Source of the DNA: Spirochaetota bacterium
GTDB taxonomy: Bacteria > Spirochaetota > UBA4802 > JAFGJZ01
Direction: 5' to 3'
Assembly: GCA_016934935.1 (NCBI GenBank)
Contig: JAFGRW010000034.1
Coordinates: 1-50,414 of the forward strand
DNA length: 50,414 nucleotides
The translations under genes were made by a program, and so were the position numbers. This document shows positions 42,781 through 50,414 of this stretch, piece after piece. Numbering within the stretch: position 1 is the stretch's first letter; each line of letters opens with the position of its first letter. Below the pieces are notes generated by a model that ran no database searches, had not been told where the DNA came from, and worked only from the letters and a program-made list of their open reading frames with translations.

Positions 42781-45700
42781 ATGAAAAATCTATTTAAAAC
42801 CTTGCCGCTGATTTTAACGGCTATTATAATTTTATCATTTACAGGTTGCAGTTCCGATTCGGATTCGGCAACAAAACTGCAAACCGATAATGTTGATGAT
42901 GTGGATCCGGCTACTGGAAAGCCGGAAAATGACAGTAATGAGAACACAAACACTGATGATGACGAGCTGGAAAAAGCTATAGAAGAAATTAATTCAAAAA
43001 ACAGTGCTGCAACAGTTATTAATGAAACAGGAGTAGGGGACACCATTAATTATTCCGATATGTCTTCATTGGACAGTGACCCTACCGGCCTGCATATAAC
43101 GGAAGACTATGACGGTGACGGCATACCAAACGCCAGCGAGATAGTGACCAACCCCTATGTCGCGGATTACCCCCGTATCGTTACCAGAATATCGCCGCCT
43201 ATAATAATGGAACTGCAGCCTACAACTACAACCGAAGTTGACTCTTTCAGCGAAACGATCGATGAAAACTCTGTGGAGAGCATTACCAAAAAGAGCATGG
43301 AGGATCGTCAGTACACATCGACCAATTACAAGACCACACCCTATGAAGTCGAAAACTCGTCCTCATTCGAAAAGTCGCACGCTGAAGGCTCTATGACTGA
43401 GCGGAGCAAGAATAGCTCCAAAAATAGCAGTGTTAGTTTACCCGGACTTTTTGCAGGTGCGTCGGGTGGAGGAGGTTCATATGGCAGCTCCTCAGGTTAT
43501 ACAAACATTGATTCGCATAATGTATCCGACTCTGTTGCAAGGGCCGAAATGAGCCGCAAGATGGTTTTTGAAGACGTTACATATGTAGACAACCTGAGCC
43601 GGTCCGGTGTTACAATGACCGAAGACAGCATCTCATCAATGACAAACAAGAGCCGTAACAGCGATACTATTAAAAAATCCTCGGTACTAGGTGATCGTGA
43701 CGGTGTGGTCAAAGCCACGCTGCATCTTGAAAATCCGTCGTTGGATGTGCCCGTAAAGATATCAAATGTTACATGTACCCTTTCGTTTAGAACACCGGCC
43801 GGTAAATTTTTACCCGTGCAGACGTTTAAGCTGCGCAATGAGGACTGGACCGAGTTTGAACAGGAAATTTACGGCGGGGAGGCACTTTCGCCATTTGTTA
43901 TTGAAATATCAGACCTTAAAACTTCGAGCGTTGCTGACGCTCTTGAAAACGGATACATGCCGCAGGTGCATATAGTCAGTTATGATATTACCAGGGTCAA
44001 AGACTCCAACTATAATCCGGGTGTTGATAACCTGAAGATTGTAAAAGAGAACTGTAAAGGCCGTACTGCACAGATACTTATATCGGCTCCGGAACTTAGA
44101 GAAGAGTACCGCGTCGCGGCATTTGATATTAATGACGACGGTTCGTTTACACCGGGTATCTCGTTAAAAAAGGCTCTTTTCAATATATTCAGATCAAGAA
44201 TGGGGGCCGGTGAAAAGTGGGGAGTAACCGATTCTAAAGGCAATCCTTTAACAGTGGCTGACAGGGATCTGAAATGGAAAAAAGGAGCTACTGACCCCAA
44301 TAACTATGTTTTTGACAACACGGACGGCAACTCGTGGCGGGATTTTGAAACCATGGTCAAAACCTATACTGATGAGAACGATGTGGAGCACCATCGGGAG
44401 CAGATAAAAAGTATTATGGGAATCTCTCAGTACAACCCTTTCGACAAGGACCTTTTGTCTGATAACTCGCCGCTTCCTCTTGAAGAGGTATACAAGATGC
44501 GGTACTGGTATGTGCTGCATAACGGACGTTATTTCGAGGGTGATATAAATGACCCTATCTGTCCCGGTGAGCGTTACGAAATTGTGCTGATTGATGTACG
44601 TGACAGCAATGAACATTTCAAGAGTTTCAGCTTTACTCCTTTTCAGGCACAGTCGGATGTATTTTTGCATACAGTATGGAACCAGATAATTAATAAGGGC
44701 GATTATGCCCGCTCGGTAATGCTGGGCAAGGTTTACAAGGATGATATTATTAACCTTAAGGTTCATCTTATGGAAGACCGTCAGCTCTTTAACCTTGTTT
44801 CAAATAAAGGCGAGTCGCTTGATCTTGATGGAGTAAGTATGGGATTGCGAACAACAGAAAGTCTGCTTACCCTGGGTGATGATCTTAAGTATACACTGGA
44901 AGAGACTGACGCCAAAAGGCTTAATAACGGCATACCGGGTGATTTTACAATTACAGGGTATGGCTCTGTAAACTCGCTTCAGATCGAAACCGAATTATCG
45001 GCTAATGCCGATTATTACGAGTACGAAATAGAGTATCCTGACGGAAAAACCTATACCGTAAAAGTCGATTGTGAAGATGTCGAAAAACAGTACGGTATTG
45101 TAAATATTAACAGTATGACAAAGGACAGCTCCGGTGAACTGCTGCCGAAGCTTTCGCGGGGTGTTTACACTATAAATGCCAAGGCATACGGCAAGCTGTA
45201 TGGTGTCGCGGTGTTTACGCCCTGTGCAAGTGAAAATGTACAGGTATCTGTAAACAGGGCGGCCTCTGCACCCGTAAGAGCCTCTTTTTCAAAAGCATCT
45301 TCAACAGGCAAGCTGTATCTGTCCATTCAGAATCCCAACGATTATAACGCCGAGTATTACAGGGTAGATATTGATGGCCCACTTAACCCGGCTCATCTTG
45401 AAAAGGGAGCGCCTCAGGGTTCTAAAACCGAATATATAATGGCGGGCGTTTCGTGTATTGATATCGATACCCCTGTAAACTATATTAAAAATACCGGGGG
45501 TGAACCCGGTGTATACAAGGTAACCGTGACTTCTGTAAACGACATTGGTGAAGTTTCAGCGGATCCTGAATATGTGGAGGTACCTTTAGAGAAATATTCC
45601 GAACAGAAAAAGTACATACCGGCAATAACCGGCGGTTATGCCATGTCCGACGCGGTAGACCTGGAAGTAAATTTTGATGACGGTTCGGGCTGGTACAGGC

Positions 45701-47343
45701 TCTTGTTAACAGGCCAGCCGCAGCCCGGAATCCGTTATATCGACTGCCGTTACACAACTTCCATTAATTTAAAGGATCAGGTTTTTAATATACGCTTTCA
45801 GCCTCCGGCCGGCCGGGAGAGGGATATGGGGCACAACGTATTCGTGGGTGACGCAAAGAAGCCGGTAAATGTGTATATCCGGACAGTAGCTCTTGCCGAA
45901 TACCGTGACAGGTTCTGGCCAAAACTTGGTGCTGATCTTAAAACAAGATTTTACAACTTTGTTCAAGACGGAACAAGCCTTATTGATATGTGGGTGCATG
46001 GCAGTGACGACAAGGGTACAGACCAGACCGATATTACCAATATGGAGCTTGCATTAACTCGTAAAAGATATCTTGATTATATAGAAGATGAAAAAATTTT
46101 TGGATTTACTATAAACAGAAATGTAAGTGGTACCGAGCAGATTGAAGAACTGTTTTTCTCTCCGTTAAAGTACAGGGCGTACACCGTGCATCCTTTTTTA
46201 ACCGGTGGAGAGCTTACTACTGATGCCTCTATCGCGACACCTGTAACTTTTGACGCGGAAGTACCGGCAGGTGAAAACCGTACTATAAGATTATCTAACT
46301 TTCAGTCCGAGATATCTGATACATATTATGTATATTATAAGCCATTGCCTCTATACGATTACAGTTTTGAAGCAAACAAGGAGTCGATGGATGAAAATGA
46401 TAACAAGACGTACAAATATGTTATTGATAATGAAAATGTTTTGTCATGGAACAGCGTTGGGCCATTCAGTATAGCTGAAGATACGATATGTGATATCACT
46501 GATTTATCACCCAATCAGAAATATGTAATTGCTGTTGTCGGTGAAAATTCTTATAAAACATTTTCGGTTCCTGAATATTCAAATGAGGATGGTGAGTATT
46601 ATTGCTATATACCACGATCAACTTTAACGCCTGGAGTAGTCAATTGTTCTGTAAGTATTGGGTCTGCAAAAAACTCGATATTGGTATCAAATATTTATGC
46701 GAATAACGCTGATAGTTACGAAGTAAATTGTAAAAATGCTGATACCGGAGATGTAATCACTCAAGAGTTTAACAATAAGTCGGCTCCTTTTGTATGCAAG
46801 TTTGAAAATCTGCTTCATTGGCAAAACTATAAAGTATGGGTTGTCGCGAAAAACACATACGGCGGCAAAGAAAAAAATTCATACGTATCCCAAATCGAGA
46901 CACGCCCACAGAATGATTTTGATGCAAATATTGAAGTTTATTGGGATAATCCGGTGTATGAGTATGATACCAGCTATTCACCACCACATCGTTATACTGC
47001 AGATTTGCATATTCATGTAATAAAGAATTCACTTCCCGAGAATGTAGATCATTTTGTATTTATCAATTCTGGTTACTACGCGGGTGATATGGGTAGTATG
47101 CCAATTTCGCATGATTTTAATGTAATTAGTGTTGATAATTTAGGACGTCTGCAAAAGTATAACTTAACTATTATGGCAAATGGTGTTGTTGATGGTGATT
47201 GGGTAGAAAATGGTAATGATTTCAGTAGAGCTATTATTCAATTGAGAGCTTTTGATAAATATAATCGAAGTATTGATTCTAAAGTTTATGAATTCAATAT
47301 CGATTGTCCATATGACCCCGATGACGATGATGATTGGAAATGA
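42781..47343 (+). CDS. Very large lipoprotein with Ca2+-binding loop and binary-toxin-B-like region
   Basis: 1520 residues. The ATG at 42781 was chosen for GGGAGGAG upstream. A lipoprotein signal ends at Cys23 (LSFTGC), and an acidic Asn-rich linker follows. D109 to E120 (DYDGDGIPNASE) is a thrombospondin-type-3/EF-hand-like Ca2+ loop, followed by TNPYVADYPRIV. A Ser-rich alternating stretch with a glycine turn (~190-260, SLPGLFAGASGGGGSYGSSS) follows, then KATLHLENPSLDVPVKISNV. This order resembles the Ca2+-binding and heptamerisation/pore-hairpin domains of anthrax protective antigen and clostridial binary-toxin B. Later parts look like fibronectin-type beta domains, and the tail is DPDDDDDWK. 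The last ~350 codons are clearly more A+T-rich. It is the first gene of the operon-like block to the window end. The toxin-like reading is inferred from architecture. Confidence 0.65.
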   Translation: MKNLFKTLPLILTAIIILSFTGCSSDSDSATKLQTDNVDDVDPATGKPENDSNENTNTDDDELEKAIEEINSKNSAATVINETGVGDTINYSDMSSLDSDPTGLHITEDYDGDGIPNASEIVTNPYVADYPRIVTRISPPIIMELQPTTTTEVDSFSETIDENSVESITKKSMEDRQYTSTNYKTTPYEVENSSSFEKSHAEGSMTERSKNSSKNSSVSLPGLFAGASGGGGSYGSSSGYTNIDSHNVSDSVARAEMSRKMVFEDVTYVDNLSRSGVTMTEDSISSMTNKSRNSDTIKKSSVLGDRDGVVKATLHLENPSLDVPVKISNVTCTLSFRTPAGKFLPVQTFKLRNEDWTEFEQEIYGGEALSPFVIEISDLKTSSVADALENGYMPQVHIVSYDITRVKDSNYNPGVDNLKIVKENCKGRTAQILISAPELREEYRVAAFDINDDGSFTPGISLKKALFNIFRSRMGAGEKWGVTDSKGNPLTVADRDLKWKKGATDPNNYVFDNTDGNSWRDFETMVKTYTDENDVEHHREQIKSIMGISQYNPFDKDLLSDNSPLPLEEVYKMRYWYVLHNGRYFEGDINDPICPGERYEIVLIDVRDSNEHFKSFSFTPFQAQSDVFLHTVWNQIINKGDYARSVMLGKVYKDDIINLKVHLMEDRQLFNLVSNKGESLDLDGVSMGLRTTESLLTLGDDLKYTLEETDAKRLNNGIPGDFTITGYGSVNSLQIETELSANADYYEYEIEYPDGKTYTVKVDCEDVEKQYGIVNINSMTKDSSGELLPKLSRGVYTINAKAYGKLYGVAVFTPCASENVQVSVNRAASAPVRASFSKASSTGKLYLSIQNPNDYNAEYYRVDIDGPLNPAHLEKGAPQGSKTEYIMAGVSCIDIDTPVNYIKNTGGEPGVYKVTVTSVNDIGEVSADPEYVEVPLEKYSEQKKYIPAITGGYAMSDAVDLEVNFDDGSGWYRLLLTGQPQPGIRYIDCRYTTSINLKDQVFNIRFQPPAGRERDMGHNVFVGDAKKPVNVYIRTVALAEYRDRFWPKLGADLKTRFYNFVQDGTSLIDMWVHGSDDKGTDQTDITNMELALTRKRYLDYIEDEKIFGFTINRNVSGTEQIEELFFSPLKYRAYTVHPFLTGGELTTDASIATPVTFDAEVPAGENRTIRLSNFQSEISDTYYVYYKPLPLYDYSFEANKESMDENDNKTYKYVIDNENVLSWNSVGPFSIAEDTICDITDLSPNQKYVIAVVGENSYKTFSVPEYSNEDGEYYCYIPRSTLTPGVVNCSVSIGSAKNSILVSNIYANNADSYEVNCKNADTGDVITQEFNNKSAPFVCKFENLLHWQNYKVWVVAKNTYGGKEKNSYVSQIETRPQNDFDANIEVYWDNPVYEYDTSYSPPHRYTADLHIHVIKNSLPENVDHFVFINSGYYAGDMGSMPISHDFNVISVDNLGRLQKYNLTIMANGVVDGDWVENGNDFSRAIIQLRAFDKYNRSIDSKVYEFNIDCPYDPDDDDDWK

Positions 47344-47361
47344 AATTAAGTTTATTGATAT

Positions 47362-48597
47362 ATGAATAAAATATTATTAATACTATTTATTTTCAGCTTT
47401 GTTGCAATCTGCGCGGCGCCTGTTGATGACAGGCTTCGCGTTGATATTGCTTCGTTTGCCGCGGAAGGTTGTGATGTAAAAGTTTCTGACAGGGCATACA
47501 GTTTAACGGTAAACCTTGCCGGGCGGAAAATCAGTTCGGGTGAGTTTACATCGATAGTGCTTGCGGGTAAATCGGGCTGGGCTGGTCAGGGCAAGGTCGG
47601 GTCTGAAACCGGTTATGATGAATCGCGCAGCGATATGGCTGATTCATTGAATGTGCCCCATCTTGTGGCCGAATCGGTACTTGAGTGCCGTACCGATCCG
47701 TCAGTCGAAAGCAAGGAGCGTTCAATTGCCGCCGGTGCTGATAAAGCTGTTAAGAGCGAAAACGGCATTAAGTCAGAGGTAAGTGCTGCTGATGTAAAAC
47801 CGGACGATGAAAAATATGCTGATACCCGGCAACCGGAAACGGCTTCGGATGACGCGTATAACCGGCAAACTGAAGACAATTCAATAGAGCAAAAGAGCGG
47901 GCTTCAATACCGGATAAGCACAAAGGTGATTGAGTACAAGTCGGGCAGACAGGTGAAGCTGATTCAGTCAGGCTGGGGGCCTCCGGAGCGTTTTGAGGCA
48001 ATGTGTGATAAAACAGCCTACAGTATTCTTGTTTATGCTGTCTGGTACAAGATAAACATTATTAATAAGCCCAAAACCGTAAAGCAGGTATTTAGCGATT
48101 ATCTGCTGTATCAGGCAGGTTATACGTCTGTTTTAACAGATTTCGATTCTGTAAGTGATTACGGGTATTCCCTGTCGTGTACATTTGCAACTGACCGTTT
48201 TGTGAAAGATCAGCTCGGTGATCGTTTTGGTTTGCGCTCATCTCTTGGCTTTGGTTATTTGCGGCCCGCGAAAGATACTGTCGAAAGTCTCTGGTACGCC
48301 GACTTAAGCGCGGGATTGGGATACACTTATAATATATCGTTTTTTGATATTATTCCTTATTTACGTTTGGGTGTAATGGCATCAAGAATGTCGTATGACG
48401 ACAGAGACGAAGCTGTTCCGCCCTTTCAGTATCAGTCGTCATGGTATTTTAATCCTCTTTCGGCAATGGGTTTTAACGCAATTTACAGAAGCAGGCCGGT
48501 TGATTATGTTTTTTCGACAGAGCTTATATTTATTAGTGACGGCGGTAATCCGGAGTTCTTTTTGAATTTCAGCGCGGGTGTTGGTCATGAATTATAA
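47362..48597 (+). CDS. Exported protein with C-terminal beta-barrel-like domain
   Basis: 411 residues. The signal peptide MNKILLILFIFSFVAICAAP is followed by a small beta-rich N-terminal part (~20-75) and a charged, low-complexity linker (~85-195) rich in Ser, Asp, Glu, Lys and Ala. The C-terminal ~150 residues have alternating strands with aromatic ends (SLSCTFATDRFVKDQLGDRF, GLRSSLGFGYLRP, YADLSAGLGYTYNISFFDII, FFLNFSAGVGHEL), as in outer-membrane barrels. It begins 18 bases after the large lipoprotein and overlaps the next gene by 11 bases, so it is in the same transcript. It may anchor or export its neighbours. That role is inferred from position only. Confidence 0.65.
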   Translation: MNKILLILFIFSFVAICAAPVDDRLRVDIASFAAEGCDVKVSDRAYSLTVNLAGRKISSGEFTSIVLAGKSGWAGQGKVGSETGYDESRSDMADSLNVPHLVAESVLECRTDPSVESKERSIAAGADKAVKSENGIKSEVSAADVKPDDEKYADTRQPETASDDAYNRQTEDNSIEQKSGLQYRISTKVIEYKSGRQVKLIQSGWGPPERFEAMCDKTAYSILVYAVWYKINIINKPKTVKQVFSDYLLYQAGYTSVLTDFDSVSDYGYSLSCTFATDRFVKDQLGDRFGLRSSLGFGYLRPAKDTVESLWYADLSAGLGYTYNISFFDIIPYLRLGVMASRMSYDDRDEAVPPFQYQSSWYFNPLSAMGFNAIYRSRPVDYVFSTELIFISDGGNPEFFLNFSAGVGHEL

Positions 48598-50074
48598 AAA
48601 ATTATTATGTATGTTTTGCGTTTTTATTATGGTATCGTGCAGCTCCATGAAAGATGACGCGGGCGATATTGGCAAGGTTTCCGAAAAACCTGAAGAGAGC
48701 AATGACAGTATTGAAGAAGTTACCGGCGAGAAAAAATATGAAATTTCCGGCTCTATATATAACGTTAAAGACTGCAGTGATATAAAGGTTTTTGTTAATA
48801 ACCGGATAGCTGAAAACTGTATAAGCAATAACAGCTTTATTCTGGCAGAGCTTGGTTCGGGCAGTTACACTGTTCGTGCAGAACTTGACGGCCGTCTGCT
48901 TTATCCCGGAGAAATAACCGTTGAGATTAAAACCGGAGATGCCGTTGTAAGCTTTTACGGCAACGATACCTGGAGATACATCAGTGACTTTGGTGGTGAC
49001 GAGAAAATATATTCGCTTATGCTTGATGATGTTACGGAGCATGTGGTCTTTGCGGGCTCCATTTATCAGCCTGGAAACAGTTACGAACATCTTTTTGGCA
49101 GTTTAAATTACCTGAACAGCCACGCTTCTTTTGTGTATGGACACAGCGGTTTTGATGAAGCAAGAGCCGTAACAACAGGTAAAAACAGCCATTACATAAT
49201 TGCCGGGTCATCGGTTATAACCGATTTGTCTGCCGGTCTTGACTCCTATAATATTAATGTTAGGCAGATTAAACGTGATGGGACTGAAGGCTTTGATACA
49301 ATAATCGGCGGCTTGCAGGAGGACCGGGCGTTTGATGTGATTAAATCAACCGACGGGTATCTTGTTGTCGGCAAGTCCAGATCTTTTAATGAATACGGCT
49401 CTTTTGACGCGTTTATAATCAAGCTTGATTTTAACGGTAATTATGTCTGGAAAAAGATTTACGGTACAACCGGTAATGACGAGTTCTGCTCAATAACCGG
49501 GTATAACGGTAATTTCGCGATCACGGGCACCTTTTTTGATGTTTCCAACAGTAAACATAATATCGTTGTTTATATTGTAAACAACAGCGGCGACGTTGTA
49601 AAAAAAGCAACATTCGCGAATAACAGTTACGATACGGCTACAGGGATAACCTGTTCTGATGACCGGATTTTTGTCAGTGGATTTACTGCCAGCACATTAT
49701 ATTCGGAAGAAGGTGTAATTCTTGATATTAAAGATGACAGCGTTCTTTCGCTTAACGCGAGAATTGAATCCGGTTTAAACGGTGAACAGCGGCTGCACGA
49801 TATATGTGTGGGGCTTGACGGTACAATCGCAGCCGCGGGATACAGCCGGAAAACAGCTCTTCCAAATGACAAGGACTTTTACCTGCTGTTTTATGATCAT
49901 GTTAACGATACAAAACGTCAGATAGTTTATGACAGCCGGTCACAGCATGAGGAGTGCAACTCCATAATTTCATTGCCTAACGGCGCCTATTTGATGGGAG
50001 GTTCGATTCTGACAACCCTTGAATCCGCCTATCAGCTTATTTGTGTGGATTACGAAGGTAACCTTTATGAATAG
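48587..50074 (+). CDS. Lipoprotein with beta-propeller-like repeats
   Basis: 495 residues from the ATG at 48587, inside the 3' end of the previous gene. The lipoprotein signal MNYKKLLCMFCVFIMVSC gives acylated Cys18. After a charged linker comes a small beta-sandwich resembling a PEGA or carboxypeptidase-regulatory-like domain (ELGSGSYTVRAELDGRLLYP). The rest consists of ~50-residue repeats of the type EDRAFDVIKSTDGYLVVGKS, then DAFIIKLDFNGNYVWKKIYG, a pattern common in surface beta-propellers. It overlaps the previous gene by 11 bases and the next by 8, indicating coupled translation. No enzymatic motif was seen. Confidence 0.7.
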   Translation: MNYKKLLCMFCVFIMVSCSSMKDDAGDIGKVSEKPEESNDSIEEVTGEKKYEISGSIYNVKDCSDIKVFVNNRIAENCISNNSFILAELGSGSYTVRAELDGRLLYPGEITVEIKTGDAVVSFYGNDTWRYISDFGGDEKIYSLMLDDVTEHVVFAGSIYQPGNSYEHLFGSLNYLNSHASFVYGHSGFDEARAVTTGKNSHYIIAGSSVITDLSAGLDSYNINVRQIKRDGTEGFDTIIGGLQEDRAFDVIKSTDGYLVVGKSRSFNEYGSFDAFIIKLDFNGNYVWKKIYGTTGNDEFCSITGYNGNFAITGTFFDVSNSKHNIVVYIVNNSGDVVKKATFANNSYDTATGITCSDDRIFVSGFTASTLYSEEGVILDIKDDSVLSLNARIESGLNGEQRLHDICVGLDGTIAAAGYSRKTALPNDKDFYLLFYDHVNDTKRQIVYDSRSQHEECNSIISLPNGAYLMGGSILTTLESAYQLICVDYEGNLYE

Positions 50075-50414
50075 AACTTTGCCGACGGCCAATATGATGT
50101 TTTACCGGATTACCGCATCACTGATACTTTCAGCAATGCTGATTACGTCATGCAGCGGTGGAGGAGGGGGTTCTTCCAGGGCGACAGAAGAGGGGACCTA
50201 TCCGTCGCCGGGATCGTCGGCAGACGCGGTGGGCGATCCGTCAGGAACAGACGCCTTTTCGGCATCGACAAACCGGTCGTCAAAAGACGGAGAGACATCG
50301 GCCAGCCCCGATCCCTTTGCCGGAGCTGCCTTTGTGCGTCCGCCGCAGATAAATAATTACGGCGCGGTGTCGCTTGCATATACAATAGAGACAGTACCCG
50401 GACGCGCCGGTATG
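50067..50414 (+). CDS. 5' part of a lipoprotein with SpvB/RHS-type N-terminus
   Basis: The frame opens at ATG 50067, overlapping the previous stop by eight bases, and is still open at the window end (116 codons seen). The signal peptide ends at Cys29 (SAMLITSCSGGGGG). A Ser/Asp/Thr/Pro-rich linker follows (~34-88). The last visible part, INNYGAVSLAYTIETVPGRA, matches the opening of SpvB/RHS/TcB-like proteins, where a 'GA.sysipI..pPGR.G' segment introduces the YD-repeat or propeller shell. These are typically over 1000 residues and encapsulate a toxin. The call rests on a short motif, so the RHS assignment is provisional. Local G+C is high (37 of 60 in 50221-50280). Confidence 0.55.
   Translation, partial: MNRTLPTANMMFYRITASLILSAMLITSCSGGGGGSSRATEEGTYPSPGSSADAVGDPSGTDAFSASTNRSSKDGETSASPDPFAGAAFVRPPQINNYGAVSLAYTIETVPGRAGM

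Noticed and set aside
44248..44766. 172-codon antisense open frame within the large lipoprotein gene
   Set aside because: No ribosome-binding site, and the opposite frame is a clear continuous gene with coherent domains.
48605..49090. 161-codon antisense open frame within the propeller lipoprotein gene
   Set aside because: It mirrors a real gene with a signal peptide and repeats. Its product has no recognisable features.

Overview
The window looks like chromosomal DNA from a low-G+C, motile, double-membraned bacterium. Pointers are many lipoproteins with loose lipoboxes, outer-membrane barrel-like proteins, a dCache chemoreceptor, a CHASE2-type sensor, a response regulator-PP2C phosphatase, bacteriohemerythrin, meso-diaminopimelate dehydrogenase and HrcA/CIRCE-controlled groESL. 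A spirochaete fits best, but this is inferred from the gene mix and not from a marker gene. No rRNA, tRNA, CRISPR array, prophage or intact insertion sequence was seen.

Layout. (1) 1-4307, minus strand: a gene start cut by the window edge, a response regulator/PP2C phosphatase, and a CHASE2 sensor whose cyclase-like domain has lost its metal ligands. (2) 4707-11061, plus strand: a lone RND efflux permease, a chemoreceptor and a metallo-beta-lactamase-fold hydrolase split by a frameshift. (3) 11156-18895: ddh, two GNAT acetyltransferases, a small lipoprotein, groES-groEL behind a promoter/CIRCE operator, a repeat-flanked segment, a Holliday-junction-resolvase-related endonuclease and a long-chain acyl-CoA synthetase. 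(4) 18955-25954: a small basic protein, a ComEC-family protein translationally coupled to a large unknown protein, and oligoendopeptidase F. (5) 26140-33067: envelope-type proteins of unknown function (one with a LysM-like C-terminus), a 43-residue membrane protein, and hemerythrin. Two opposed copies of a 21-bp repeat bracket most of this block. (6) 33395-42261: a purine-type NCS2 permease, a barrel-like protein, a TruC-like pseudouridine synthase, two small membrane proteins, a flavodoxin/PadR pair sharing a repeat-rich operator, a propeller lipoprotein, a ferritin-like/VIT1 membrane protein and a GH43 enzyme. (7) 42343-50414: a MITE-like element followed by an operon-like run of four exported proteins.

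The last block is the most unusual. Its first gene is a 1520-residue lipoprotein. A Ca2+-loop followed by a Ser/Gly-rich hairpin-like region resembles the protective-antigen/binary-toxin-B plan, and its C-terminal ~350 codons are much more A+T-rich than the rest. It is followed by an exported barrel-like protein, a beta-propeller lipoprotein (11-bp overlap) and the start of a lipoprotein whose mature N-terminus resembles SpvB/RHS toxin-complex proteins (8-bp overlap). A surface or secreted toxin-like system is a reasonable hypothesis, not a demonstrated function.

Other points: the CIRCE spacer is 8 bp instead of 9; the hydrolase frameshift leaves all metal ligands present but on two frames; and the ComEC homologue lacks the metal-binding signature of its usual nuclease domain.
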